The notes below the pieces were generated by a model. The model was given only the letters and a program-made list of their open reading frames with translations. It had not been told where the DNA came from and did not search any database. Made by a program: the position numbers and the translations under genes. A stretch of DNA of 64,000 nt from UBA1783 sp033808805 (GTDB lineage Bacteria > Bacillota_I > Bacilli_A > Erysipelotrichales > Erysipelotrichaceae), in assembly GCA_033808805.1 (NCBI GenBank), contig JAPXMY010000004.1, positions 1 to 64,000 on the forward strand, written 5' to 3'. Shown here in pieces: positions 1 through 8,471 of the stretch (positions within the stretch are counted from its first letter, which is position 1; each line of letters starts with the position of its first letter).

Positions 1-1
1 A

Positions 2-418
2 ATTCTAGATACAATTTTAGGTAATACCAAAACAGATTTGTTCGCAAATATAGCTGAAAAACTGGGATTAAAGAAAGAGCAGGTAATGGCTATCTTGATA
101 GCAGTAGCACCTATTTTATTGAAGAAAGTTGCTGGTTTGATTAATACAAATACATCTAGTTCTTCAAAAGAATCAACTTCAACTAAGAAGTCAACATCAA
201 CTAAGAAGTCAACTTCAAAAAAGAAATCAACATCAACAAAGAAGTCGACTTCAAAAAAGAAGACAGAAAAACAGCAAGAGTTTGATGTGTCTGATATCTT
301 ATCTTCAATTGTAGGTAATGTATTGGATAAAGATTCTGATAAGTCAGATGGCGATTCAGATTTACTGGGTGAAGTAGCTTCGACATTATTGTCAGGCTTA
401 TTCTCGAAAAAGAAATAA
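2..418 (+). CDS. DUF937-family protein, 5' end outside window
   Basis: The frame is open to the left edge, so the gene starts before the window; a TTG at 38 is an unlikely real start. The visible N-terminal part (ILDTILGNTK, then IAEKLGLKKEQV and a hydrophobic LLKKVAGLI helix) matches the start of DUF937/YidB-like proteins, and the tail returns to the DILSSIVGNVL and TLLSGLF pattern typical of that family. Between them lies a low-complexity Lys/Ser/Thr linker built of STSTKK/STSKKK hexads. Function is unknown. It ends 15 bp before the next gene, which has its own AGGAG site, so the two are probably co-transcribed. Confidence 0.6.
   Translation: MLDTILGNTKTDLFANIAEKLGLKKEQVMAILIAVAPILLKKVAGLINTNTSSSSKESTSTKKSTSTKKSTSKKKSTSTKKSTSKKKTEKQQEFDVSDILSSIVGNVLDKDSDKSDGDSDLLGEVASTLLSGLFSKKK
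173..262 (+). repeat. Five tandem 18-bp units inside the DUF937 gene
   Basis: Five imperfect in-frame copies of an 18-bp unit (first copy tcaacttcaactaagaag) run head to tail and encode the STSTKK/STSKKK linker. Substitutions fall mainly at a few positions within the unit, as expected for expansion by slippage followed by drift. Confidence 0.8.
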
Positions 419-432
419 AAAGGAGACATATT

Positions 433-1128
433 ATGGCAAAAAAACAAGAGTTTGTTGCGACAAAAAATGCAGGACAAGGGCCGAAAAAAACTACCAAAGA
501 AGAAAGAAGAGCGGGTGCTTCTGGTAAAAGAATAGCAGCAGTTATTTTCTGGCTTATCGCTTTGGCATTTGAAGTGGTCGCAATATTAGTACTAAACAAG
601 ACTATCTTCATTAAACCTTTTACTACTGATTACATGTTATATACATTAATCGGTTTACTGGTTGTGGATTTAATCTTTCTTATTATCGGTTCACAATTCT
701 GGAAGAGAGCTAATGACATTGATCCACCAAGCGCAAAGAATAAATTAAAGTTCTTCTTATGGAATCAAATGGGTCTTATTGCGAGTGTTGTCTGTTTCTT
801 TCCAATTGTGCTACTGCTATTAAACAATAAAGATCTCGATGCTAAGACCAAGAAAATAGTTTCTGCTGTGGCAGTGGTGGCATTGCTGATTGGAAGTGTG
901 ACTTCTATTGACTTTAATCCAATGTCAGAGGAAGAAAGAATAGCTTTAGAGGAAGAGATTACTTCTGAAGTATATTACACAACATTCGGTAAGAAATATC
1001 ACACTCATTCTGATTGTCAGGCAATCGTAAATTCTAAAACTATCTATCATGGTCCAATTGCTGATGCGCTGGATGCAGGAAGAACAGAATTGTGTAAATT
1101 CTGTGCTGCAAGGGATGGAAAAGAATAA
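433..1128 (+). CDS. Four-helix membrane protein with C-terminal Cys/His zinc-knuckle-like tail
   Basis: 231 residues. A basic N-terminus (about 1-30) precedes four hydrophobic segments at about 33-55, 67-87, 112-131 and 141-158. A soluble tail follows with the pattern YHTHSDCQ and later LCKFC. This His/Cys arrangement resembles the small metal-binding module with C-terminal CKxC found in some secreted or competence-associated nucleases and in Ada-type zinc knuckles. The metal role is inferred from spacing only. The start at 433 follows a clear AGGAG. A hairpin terminator follows the stop. Function unknown. Confidence 0.55.
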   Translation: MAKKQEFVATKNAGQGPKKTTKEERRAGASGKRIAAVIFWLIALAFEVVAILVLNKTIFIKPFTTDYMLYTLIGLLVVDLIFLIIGSQFWKRANDIDPPSAKNKLKFFLWNQMGLIASVVCFFPIVLLLLNNKDLDAKTKKIVSAVAVVALLIGSVTSIDFNPMSEEERIALEEEITSEVYYTTFGKKYHTHSDCQAIVNSKTIYHGPIADALDAGRTELCKFCAARDGKE

Positions 1129-1137
1129 GTTTTCAAG

Positions 1138-1162
1138 GGCAGAAAAAAATTCTGCCTTTTTT
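1138..1162 (+). terminator. Rho-independent terminator
   Basis: Perfect 7-bp stem GGCAGAA/TTCTGCC with an A5 loop, followed by six T. It ends the DUF937/membrane-protein unit. Confidence 0.85.
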
Positions 1163-1164
1163 CA

Positions 1165-1193
1165 TTGAAAAATGAAACATAATTTGGTATAAA
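1165..1193 (+). promoter_or_regulatory. Promoter of the yegP-like gene
   Basis: TTGAAA, 17-bp spacer, TATAAA, with an extended -10 TGG just upstream of the -10. It lies directly after the preceding terminator and 30 bp before the start codon. Confidence 0.65.
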
Positions 1194-1223
1194 TAAAGTA
1201 ACAAAGATAACGGAGGAAATAAT

Positions 1224-1592
1224 ATGGGAAAATACGTTGTTAACAAGAAAGAAAACGGCGCTTCTTTCAACCTGGTTGCAGGTAATGGAGAAGTAATTGG
1301 TGTAAGTGAGTTCTATACAAGCGAAAAAAATTGCTTAAACGGTATCGAATCAGTCAGAAAAAATGCACCTGAAGCAGGCATAGAAGATCAGACTATAGAT
1401 GGATACGAAACTCTAAAACATCCTAAATTTGAGATTTATAAAGACAAAAGAGAGGAATTCCGCTTCAGATTAAAAGCACCAAATGGAGAAATCATCCTTG
1501 CTTCTGAAGGATACACAGCAAAAGCAAGCTGTAAAAACGGAATTGATTCTGTTGTCAGAAATTCAGACTCGCCAGTAGTCTACAAGGAGTAA
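1224..1592 (+). CDS. YegP-like DUF1508 protein
   Basis: 122 residues made of two copies of the DUF1508 fold: about 8-48 (FNLVAGNGEVIG with NGIESVRKNA) and about 60-118 (FRFRLKAPNGEIILASEGY with NGIDSVVRNS). This duplicated module is the hallmark of YegP, a small conserved protein of unknown function. The gene stands alone with its own promoter and terminator. The start follows a strong CGGAGG site. Confidence 0.88.
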   Translation: MGKYVVNKKENGASFNLVAGNGEVIGVSEFYTSEKNCLNGIESVRKNAPEAGIEDQTIDGYETLKHPKFEIYKDKREEFRFRLKAPNGEIILASEGYTAKASCKNGIDSVVRNSDSPVVYKE

Positions 1593-1616
1593 AAGGAAGC
1601 TTAAACTTCCTTTTTT
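1593..1616 (+). terminator. Rho-independent terminator
   Basis: Stem AAGGAAG/CTTCCTT, 6-nt loop, then a T run, directly after the stop codon of the yegP-like gene. Confidence 0.85.
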
Positions 1617-1707
1617 AATTATTTCAGGCAAATGATTTGAGTGAATCAAATAGTTTTTGTTTGTGAAAATAATTAAAACATTAACAATTTTATGTTAAGA
1701 TAATGAT

Positions 1708-2364
1708 ATGAAAACGTATCAGTATATTTTTATTGCGGTTTATCTTCCATTATTAATAATGTATCTGTTTTCCAAGACAAGTGGGAACTTTAAAAGAAGG
1801 GCGGTAAATAAAATTGTATTAGCCTCACAATTTATGTTGTGTGGTTTATATTCATTCTTTTTAAGAGAGAAGAGTTTGCCACTTATCATCTTGATTGTTG
1901 CATTATTTTTTTCATATGTAGGGGATGTAGTATTGCTGTGGAGTTTTAAAAAAGGTGGATACTCCTTTATGGCGGGTAATGTTCTTTATTGTATTTATTT
2001 ATTTATAATTCATTATCAGCACCATTTATGGCAACTGATTATTGTTGCGGTTTTAATAGTTTTGCTATATTCACTTTATCGCTATTTTGTTAAAGTGGGC
2101 ATTTTAAATTTAGGTGGTATGAAAGCATTTAACATGTATATGGTTACAGTGATTTCACATGGAGCAATGGGCACTGTGATGGCTTTATTTACCAGTGTTA
2201 ATACAAATAAAATATTGGGTATGGGATTGTTATTGTTTATGATTTCAGATTTCTTTATTTCTTTTCAGAATTTTTATCATAAGGAATCGGATTTAATTAA
2301 AAGATGTAATTCACTTACCTATTTTACAGGAATGATGTTAATTGCTCTTTATATCGGTTTATAA
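1708..2364 (+). CDS. YhhN/TMEM86-family membrane protein
   Basis: 218 residues with about seven or eight hydrophobic helices. Two family signatures are visible: SYVGDVVLLW near 70-80, and MISDFFISFQNF followed by SLTYFTGMMLIAL near the C-terminus. Characterised YhhN/TMEM86 members are lysoplasmalogenases that cleave the vinyl-ether bond of lysoplasmalogens; that activity is transferred from the family and not shown here. The next gene encodes a lipid kinase, starts 16 bp downstream and may be co-transcribed, which would fit a lipid-metabolism pair. No clear Shine-Dalgarno is seen before ATG 1708. Confidence 0.7.
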   Translation: MKTYQYIFIAVYLPLLIMYLFSKTSGNFKRRAVNKIVLASQFMLCGLYSFFLREKSLPLIILIVALFFSYVGDVVLLWSFKKGGYSFMAGNVLYCIYLFIIHYQHHLWQLIIVAVLIVLLYSLYRYFVKVGILNLGGMKAFNMYMVTVISHGAMGTVMALFTSVNTNKILGMGLLLFMISDFFISFQNFYHKESDLIKRCNSLTYFTGMMLIALYIGL

Positions 2365-2380
2365 AAGAGGGGGATTCTTT

Positions 2381-3286
2381 ATGAAGTATATGTTTATTAT
2401 TAATCCAGCAGCTGGAAAAGATAATTCAGAAAGGGAATTATTGCGACTATTAAAAGAAAGAGATGATTTTGACTTTGATATTTATTATACTAAAGGGCAA
2501 AAAGATGCCACTTATTTTATCAGGCAATATCGCCAGGATAATCCAGAAGGTAAAATCTGCTTTGTAGCCTGTGGTGGTGATGGCACCGTTAATGAAGTAA
2601 TTAATGGAGTATATGGACTTGAAGATGTCAGTTTTGGTATCTGGCCCTGTGGCAGTGGCAACGATTATGTAAAATATTTTGGTGGGGCAGAGAAGTTTTT
2701 AAATCTTGACAATTTGCTGAAGGGCGAAGAAATGAAGGTTGATGTAATGACTGTTGGAAACAGATATTCGGTCAACGTTGTTAACTTTGGTTTTGACTGC
2801 CATGTGGTAAGAACGATGGAAAAAGTAAAAAAATGGCCAATCTTAAGCGGAAAACACTCTTATACTGTTGGGGTTGCTGGGGCTGTTTTTACCGGTAGAA
2901 AAAACTATGCTAGAATTGTGGTTGATGGCCAGCTGCTTAACCCAGAAGGTGAATATCTTCTGTGTACTATCGCTAATGGCTCATATGTTGGCGGGTCTTA
3001 TAAATGTGCCCCAAGAAGTGTAGTCAATGATGGTCTGATGGAAGTATGTTTGGCAAGATGTATGCCTTTGTTCAGGTTTGTTTCCCTTGTCGGAAAATAT
3101 CAAAAAGGCCTGCACCTGGACGATGAAAAAATTGCTGATGTTATAGAATACCGTCAAGCTAAAAAAGTAGAAATTATTGCCGATGAGGAAATGGATCTTT
3201 GTCTTGACGGCGAAATAATTGTTGGCAAACACTTCATTATCGAAAATGAACATAGAGCAATATGCTTTAGAGAATCAAAAGAGTAA
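2381..3286 (+). CDS. Diacylglycerol/lipid kinase family protein (YegS/DgkB/BmrU type)
   Basis: 301 residues. MFIINPAAGK opens the protein and CGGDGTVNEVINGV (about 66-79) is the nucleotide-binding GGDGT motif of DAGK_cat enzymes. GSGNDYVKYFGG follows, and CLDGE near the C-terminus is the second conserved acidic motif. Members phosphorylate diacylglycerol or related lipids with ATP at the inner membrane face. An upstream in-frame ATG at 2342 overlaps the previous gene; I prefer 2381 because of the AGAGGGGGA site and because the fold begins there. Confidence 0.88.
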   Translation: MKYMFIINPAAGKDNSERELLRLLKERDDFDFDIYYTKGQKDATYFIRQYRQDNPEGKICFVACGGDGTVNEVINGVYGLEDVSFGIWPCGSGNDYVKYFGGAEKFLNLDNLLKGEEMKVDVMTVGNRYSVNVVNFGFDCHVVRTMEKVKKWPILSGKHSYTVGVAGAVFTGRKNYARIVVDGQLLNPEGEYLLCTIANGSYVGGSYKCAPRSVVNDGLMEVCLARCMPLFRFVSLVGKYQKGLHLDDEKIADVIEYRQAKKVEIIADEEMDLCLDGEIIVGKHFIIENEHRAICFRESKE

Positions 3287-3352
3287 ATTATAACAAACAT
3301 TTAATATATAAAAAAACATTATAATTGTATAATAAATTTTAATGACTAAATT

Positions 3353-3373
3353 ATGGGCTGAAAGTCCATTTTT
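3353..3373 (+). terminator. Possible short terminator hairpin
   Basis: ATGGGCT/AGTCCAT (one G-U pair) with a 3-nt loop and five T. It sits between the lipid kinase and the ABC lipoprotein. The stem is short, so efficiency is doubtful; it could instead be a leader hairpin of the next operon. Confidence 0.4.
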
Positions 3374-3429
3374 AGGTTATAATGAAAGCACTTACATAAC
3401 TGTGAAGGAAAAGGAGAAAGAGAAAAGAA

Positions 3430-4764
3430 ATGAAAAAATTACTTACAGTATTATTGACTGTTGTACTGGTTCTTACAACTGCAGTTGGTTGTGGACCAAA
3501 AGAACCACCAGTAGAACAGTCAGAAGTCCAAAAGATCATTGCTGAAGCTCAGACAATGACTTTGGAAGAGTTAGCTAAAAAAGCTATTGAAGAATCAAAT
3601 GGAGCTACTTTTTATGGTGTTGGTAACTCAAGCCGTGGTAAAACAGCTTTGCCACTGTTTATTGCTTACCTGCAGACAATTGATCCTTCTTACACTTTGA
3701 ATTTTGAATGGCAACAGCCAAAGAACAATAAAATCTTTGACCAGCTGACTGCTGATTCACTAAAAGAAGTTGGAACATTTGCCATGACATTAATTCAGGA
3801 TGGTAACCAGATTGAAAGTAAAATGGTTAAGACAGGTATCCTGGATGCTTTCATTCCAAAAGAGTGGGCAGAAGCTAACGGAACTACACCTGAAGCTTAT
3901 GAAGGATATTTACCACTTCAGACATTGAACAAAATATTCATGTTCAACAATACTGGAGAAAAAGTTTATGACAACTGCTGGGATTTCGTTTATGAAGGTG
4001 AACATGGCTTATTTATGGACATCGACTCAGAAATCGTCGGTAAAAACTTCCTATACATGTTAACCCATGAAAAATATTCTAAATGGTTAAAAGATGCATT
4101 TGATGTTCTGCCAGAGGCAGAAAAAGCCTATTTCCAGCCAGTAATTGATGCTATGGAAGAAGAAGCTAAAACTTTAGGTTTAAACGAAAACGGAAAATAT
4201 GCCTTAACCTGGATTAAGTTATGGGTTGAAAGCTATAATGCTCAAACAGACGATGGCCCTATCTGTAATATCTTAGTTGACCAGTCAGCTACAGACCAAT
4301 TCGGATTAATTGTTTATTCTAAGTTACGTTCAGTTGAAGAAACTGATACAGTATCTGTTAACAACATCACTGTTGCTGCTTATCAGGATGGCTATGTTGG
4401 TATTGGTGGTTATGGTTATAGTCATTACCTATTTGTTACCGACAATTCACCACTTCCTTGGACAGCTTGTGCATTTATTGCTTACATGACTTTAACTGTT
4501 GATGGATTCTCTGCCTGGGGTAAAGACATCGGTGGTTACTCTGCTAATCCACTAGTAGCTGCAGGAACTGAAGAAGTAAGAAATCACTCAAAAGGCGGTT
4601 ATGTTGATGGTGTCAACGTATTTGATGCTAAAAATGACCGTGGCTATGACTGGTGGGTTGCTGAAGATAAAGGTGAATTAGTAATTGAAGATCCAGAATA
4701 CTGTGCATCAGTAGCATTCACAGTTGGAAGCTGGATTGAGATGTTGACTAAATACGGTAAATAA
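3430..4764 (+). CDS. ABC transporter substrate-binding lipoprotein
   Basis: 444 residues. MKKLLTVLLTVVLVLTTAVGC is a lipoprotein signal peptide with lipobox TAVGC (Cys21), so the mature protein should be anchored outside the membrane. The rest looks like a periplasmic-binding fold of the type that serves iron(III), polyamine or similar importers, but I see no diagnostic ligand motif and leave the substrate open. It precedes a fused permease and an ATPase that complete the importer. A terminator-like hairpin separates it from the permease, which would keep binding protein in excess. Start supported by a GGAGAAAGAG site. Confidence 0.75.
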   Translation: MKKLLTVLLTVVLVLTTAVGCGPKEPPVEQSEVQKIIAEAQTMTLEELAKKAIEESNGATFYGVGNSSRGKTALPLFIAYLQTIDPSYTLNFEWQQPKNNKIFDQLTADSLKEVGTFAMTLIQDGNQIESKMVKTGILDAFIPKEWAEANGTTPEAYEGYLPLQTLNKIFMFNNTGEKVYDNCWDFVYEGEHGLFMDIDSEIVGKNFLYMLTHEKYSKWLKDAFDVLPEAEKAYFQPVIDAMEEEAKTLGLNENGKYALTWIKLWVESYNAQTDDGPICNILVDQSATDQFGLIVYSKLRSVEETDTVSVNNITVAAYQDGYVGIGGYGYSHYLFVTDNSPLPWTACAFIAYMTLTVDGFSAWGKDIGGYSANPLVAAGTEEVRNHSKGGYVDGVNVFDAKNDRGYDWWVAEDKGELVIEDPEYCASVAFTVGSWIEMLTKYGK

Positions 4765-4824
4765 TAAGCAAAATTATTAAAACAACCGCTTATAGACACA
4801 AAGCGGGATTGTGGAAAAAAGCAC

Positions 4825-4855
4825 AGTGCCCTTGTTGAACAAGGGCACTATTTTT
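4825..4855 (+). terminator. Attenuating terminator inside the ABC operon
   Basis: Perfect 11-bp stem AGTGCCCTTGT/ACAAGGGCACT with a TGA loop, followed by ATTTTT. It lies between binding-protein and permease genes with no promoter visible after it, so partial read-through is likely. Confidence 0.8.
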
Positions 4856-4869
4856 AAAAAGGAGATATT

Positions 4870-6678
4870 ATGAATAAATCGACTAAAATTAAACTCAATA
4901 AGGTTAAGACATATTTCTCAAAACCACATAATGTCATTCTTTTATGTATGGGAATTTTGCTGACAATTACTACCGTTGCTCCAATTGTGGCGATAATTGA
5001 AGATACTTTTAAAATTCATCCAGGAACGATAGATGCTTATTTATCAGGAAAACAATCAGGATATTCCTTATATAACTATATAGACCTGTTTACCAGTCCG
5101 ATGGCTAAAGCCAATTTATGGACACCGCTGCTAAATACAGTTTATCTGGCAATAGGTACCTGTTTTGTTTCTATCATTTTTGGTGGGGTTGTAGCATTTT
5201 TGATTACCAGAACAAATATGGCATGGCGAAAATATATCAGTTCGATTTTTATTTTTCCATACATTATGCCGCAGTGGACACTGGCTGTTGTGTGGCAGAA
5301 TGTCTTTAATTCCAATGCTATAACAGGAACATCTAATGGACTATTGGCTTCGCTGTTTGGAATAGAGATGCCTTTGTGGTGGTGTAAAGGGCTGTTTCCT
5401 ACAATTGTTGTCTTAGGAATACACTATGCGCCTTTTGCTTACATTTTAATTGGTGGCATTTTCAAAAATATGGATGCCAACCTAGAGGAAGCGGCGACAA
5501 TACTGGACACGCCTAAACATAAGATTTTTACCAAGATAACTCTTCCAATGATTAGACCAGCTATTTTATCAACAATTCTACTGGTTTTAGGTGGAGCTAT
5601 GGGTTCTTATCCAGTGCCACACTATTTGAATCTGACAACTTTAAGTACCAAGTATGTTTCAATGAATGATAAATATGCTGGAGAAGCATCAATTCTGGCA
5701 ATTATCATGATGCTTTTTGGGGTAATAATTATGTTTGTTAACCAGAGAAGTTTAAAATCTCGTAAAAGCTACACAACAGTTACTGGTAAATCAGGACAGA
5801 TTTCTAAAATCAATTTAGGAAAGATAGGCAAATATGCCATTGCCTCAGTTCTGATAGTTATAACTTTCTTTACCAGTATTTTCCCAATTGTCTCATTTGC
5901 CTTTGAAACTTTTTTGCCAAATCCGGGTGATTACAGCTTCCTGTACACAGGAAACTTAAATAATCTGACAACCAAATGGTGGATAACCAATGAAAACATT
6001 ACTGAAAGTGGAATGTATGGACAGATGGGTATTTTATATAATGACACAATCTGGCGTGCCTACAAGGGAACCATTCTGGTAGCGGTCAGCTGTTGTGGTA
6101 TTGCGGGTACTATTGGAACTTTAATCGGTTATGCCGTCAGCAAGGAAAGAAGAAGCAAGTGGGCAAACTATGTTAACTCTGTGGCCTTTTTACCATATCT
6201 GATGCCATCGGTAGCAGTAGGGGCAGCTTACTTTATCCTGTTTTCCTCTGAGAAGATAAATCTGTTTAACACTTATTGGATTTTAATAATTGTAGGAACG
6301 ATTAAGTATATTCCGTTTGCTTCAAGAAGTTCTTTAAACTCAATGTTGCAGCTCTCAGGAGAAATTGAAGAAAGTGCCATGATACTTGGTGTGCCATGGT
6401 CAAAGAGGATGACAAAGATTATCATTCCAATTCAAAAAAGTTCAATTATAAGCGGCTATCTATTACCGTTTATGACCTGTCTGAGAGAATTGAGTCTATT
6501 TATGCTTTTATGTACTCAAGGGTTCATATTGGCAACTACCTTGGACTACTTTGATGAAATGGGCTTATATGCATTTTCAAGTGGTATTAACTTGATATTA
6601 ATAATCACAATACTGATAAGCAACGCTTTGGTAAACAAGATAACTGGAGCTAGTTTAGATGAAGGAATAGGAGGATAA
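4870..6678 (+). CDS. ABC importer permease, two membrane domains fused (FbpB/AfuB-like)
   Basis: 602 residues with about twelve hydrophobic segments. There are two binding-protein-dependent permease domains, about 75-290 and about 395-590. Each has an EAA loop that contacts the ATPase: EEAATILDTPKHKIFTKITL and EESAMILGVPWSKRMTKIII. Such head-to-tail fusion is known in iron(III), thiamine and phosphonate-type importers. The gene lies 3 bp before the ATPase gene. Start supported by AAGGAG. Substrate unknown. Confidence 0.87.
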   Translation: MNKSTKIKLNKVKTYFSKPHNVILLCMGILLTITTVAPIVAIIEDTFKIHPGTIDAYLSGKQSGYSLYNYIDLFTSPMAKANLWTPLLNTVYLAIGTCFVSIIFGGVVAFLITRTNMAWRKYISSIFIFPYIMPQWTLAVVWQNVFNSNAITGTSNGLLASLFGIEMPLWWCKGLFPTIVVLGIHYAPFAYILIGGIFKNMDANLEEAATILDTPKHKIFTKITLPMIRPAILSTILLVLGGAMGSYPVPHYLNLTTLSTKYVSMNDKYAGEASILAIIMMLFGVIIMFVNQRSLKSRKSYTTVTGKSGQISKINLGKIGKYAIASVLIVITFFTSIFPIVSFAFETFLPNPGDYSFLYTGNLNNLTTKWWITNENITESGMYGQMGILYNDTIWRAYKGTILVAVSCCGIAGTIGTLIGYAVSKERRSKWANYVNSVAFLPYLMPSVAVGAAYFILFSSEKINLFNTYWILIIVGTIKYIPFASRSSLNSMLQLSGEIEESAMILGVPWSKRMTKIIIPIQKSSIISGYLLPFMTCLRELSLFMLLCTQGFILATTLDYFDEMGLYAFSSGINLILIITILISNALVNKITGASLDEGIGG

Positions 6679-6681
6679 GAT

Positions 6682-8325
6682 ATGCCAGAAATTGTGTTAA
6701 AAAATGTAACAAAACGTTGGGATAAATTCTATGCGGTAGATGATTTAAACCTGGTAATTGATGATAATGCGTTTGTAACATTGCTGGGTCCTTCAGGATG
6801 TGGAAAAACTACGACGTTAAGAATGATAGCTGGACTGGAAACTCCTACTAGCGGAAGAATAACTATTGGAGATAGAGTTGTATTTGACTCAGAAGAGGGA
6901 ATAAATGTTCCGGCTAATAAGCGTAAAGTTGGATTTTTGTTCCAAAACTATGCTTTATGGCCAAATATGACGGTCTATGAAAACATTTCTTTTGGTTTAA
7001 CAAATGTTAAAGAGGAAATGGAAAAGGTAGACTTTGACAGTAGAGTTAATGCTAAACTTGTAGAAATTCTAGCCAAACCTGAAGAAGTGGTTAAAGTAAT
7101 AGAGGAATGCTATGACAAGAAAGATAAACTGGATGAGAACAAGGCTACTTTAAAACTGATTGATCATTTTGAAATATCTGAATTTACAGCTAAAAAACTG
7201 ATGTCATACAAGTTGAATAGCAAAGACAGCAAGGCTATTGCGATAAGAAAAACTGAGGAATTGAAAGGCTTGCTGGCTAAAGCTGAAGAAAAAGCCAAAA
7301 AAGATGGTTTCACCTATAGTGAAAAATATGTTTATTTAAAAGATGGTAATCCCGTGATGGAAAACCGCAAACTTACCAAAGAAGAAATTGATTTGATTGT
7401 TCGAAGGGTTTCTAGAATTGTAAAAATCGGTATGTTTATGGACCGTTATCCGGCTGAACTGAGTGGTGGCCAACAACAGCGTGTAGCTATTGCCAGAACC
7501 CTGGCACCAGAGCCAGATGTCCTGTTTATGGATGAACCATTAAGCAATCTGGATGCGAAGTTAAGATTGGAAATGCGCTCAGAACTTCAGAGATTGCATT
7601 TGGAAACAGGTTCAACATTTGTCTATGTTACCCATGATCAGATGGAAGCTATGACCTTGGCTACTAAAATCTGTCTGATTGATAATGGTATTCTACAGCA
7701 GTATGATGCTCCGCTTGATGTCTATTCAAAACCAAACAATCTATTTGTTGCTGACTTTGTCGGTAATCCGGCTATTAACTTTATTGAGGCTAAAGGAAAA
7801 CAAAATCAGGATGGCAACATCGAGTTAGAAATCTTTGATGGCCAGAAAGTTGAATTTGTTCCTAACGAAGAAATTGAAGTTTCTAAATGGTATAAAGAAC
7901 AAAACCTGAAAGACGAAAGGAAAAAGGAAGAAGAACACCATAAAGCCAATCAAAAAGGTTATGTTGAAAAAGTGAATAAAGAGGTAAGCTTCAAATACCG
8001 TATTCCATTGATTGATGAACGACAGGATTTTGATGATGTTGAAATTGTTACAGAAGAAGACTTTGTTATTGGTATCAGGCCGGAGTTCATCGATATTAGA
8101 GAAGATGGTAAAATTGATGCTGAAGTATATTCATCAATGCCTACTGGTATGGAGACAACAGTTAGAGCGGCAATAGGGAACTATCTGTTAACTGGAGTGA
8201 TGTTTGGTGGAGTCATATATTCTTTAGAAGAAAAAATCAAATTGGATTTCAAAGGTAAAAATGCTATGCTATTTGCTAAAACCAATGGCAGATTTATCTC
8301 ACTGGGTTCAATCAAAGTAAAATAA
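6682..8325 (+). CDS. ABC importer ATPase with long helical insertion
   Basis: 547 residues against about 350-370 usual for the MalK/FbpC/PotA group. Walker A GPSGCGKTT (36-44), Q-loop at Q88, signature LSGGQ (260-264), Walker B VLFMDEP (about 280-286) and switch VYVTHDQ are all intact, so it should hydrolyse ATP. The segment between FGL (about 104-106) and the signature is about 154 residues instead of the usual 35-40. The extra part, about 110-238, is Lys/Glu-rich and predicted helical. The C-terminal TOBE-like region also carries a charged insert near 410-435. Last gene of the importer operon. Confidence 0.88.
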   Translation: MPEIVLKNVTKRWDKFYAVDDLNLVIDDNAFVTLLGPSGCGKTTTLRMIAGLETPTSGRITIGDRVVFDSEEGINVPANKRKVGFLFQNYALWPNMTVYENISFGLTNVKEEMEKVDFDSRVNAKLVEILAKPEEVVKVIEECYDKKDKLDENKATLKLIDHFEISEFTAKKLMSYKLNSKDSKAIAIRKTEELKGLLAKAEEKAKKDGFTYSEKYVYLKDGNPVMENRKLTKEEIDLIVRRVSRIVKIGMFMDRYPAELSGGQQQRVAIARTLAPEPDVLFMDEPLSNLDAKLRLEMRSELQRLHLETGSTFVYVTHDQMEAMTLATKICLIDNGILQQYDAPLDVYSKPNNLFVADFVGNPAINFIEAKGKQNQDGNIELEIFDGQKVEFVPNEEIEVSKWYKEQNLKDERKKEEEHHKANQKGYVEKVNKEVSFKYRIPLIDERQDFDDVEIVTEEDFVIGIRPEFIDIREDGKIDAEVYSSMPTGMETTVRAAIGNYLLTGVMFGGVIYSLEEKIKLDFKGKNAMLFAKTNGRFISLGSIKVK

Positions 8326-8330
8326 TTGTA

Positions 8331-8358
8331 AAAAAAGGCTACTTAGGTAGTCTTTTTT
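8331..8358 (+). terminator. Rho-independent terminator
   Basis: A-rich lead, stem GGCTAC/GTAGTC (one G-U), 4-nt loop TTAG, then six T. Ends the ABC importer operon. Confidence 0.85.
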
Positions 8359-8359
8359 A

Positions 8360-8419
8360 TGAAAATCAATGAAAATCCTTACATTTTTGATGAAAATAGG
8401 TGAAAAAATGCTTGAAAAT
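8360..8419 (+). repeat. Phased TGAAAA repeats upstream of the opp operon
   Basis: TGAAAAT or TGAAAAA begins at 8360, 8370, 8391, 8401 and 8413, giving steps of 10, 21, 10 and 12 bp. All copies are in direct orientation and near helical phase. The last copy overlaps the putative -35 box. They could be an activator site or phased A-tracts that bend the DNA. Confidence 0.55.
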
Positions 8420-8440
8420 AATTACATTGTGGTGTAAACT
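8412..8440 (+). promoter_or_regulatory. Putative opp promoter
   Basis: TTGAAA, 17-bp spacer, TAAACT. It starts about 55 bp after the preceding terminator and lies about 30 bp before the lipoprotein start codon. The -10 matches consensus at four of six positions. Confidence 0.5.
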
Positions 8441-8471
8441 TAACGCATTACTAAAAGGGAGGATTTCAAAA

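Noticed and set aside
173..262. CRISPR-like array
   Set aside because: Tandem 18-bp units without spacers, in frame with a protein.
38..418. TTG at 38 as the true start of the first gene
   Set aside because: The frame is open to the window edge and the residues before it (ILDTILGNTK) fit the DUF937 N-terminus, so the gene starts outside.
201..611. 136-residue open frame on the minus strand
   Set aside because: Antisense shadow of the DUF937 and membrane-protein genes; no ribosome binding site and no recognisable family.
2342..2380. Longer start of the lipid kinase
   Set aside because: Overlaps the YhhN gene; ATG 2381 has a strong Shine-Dalgarno and begins the conserved fold.
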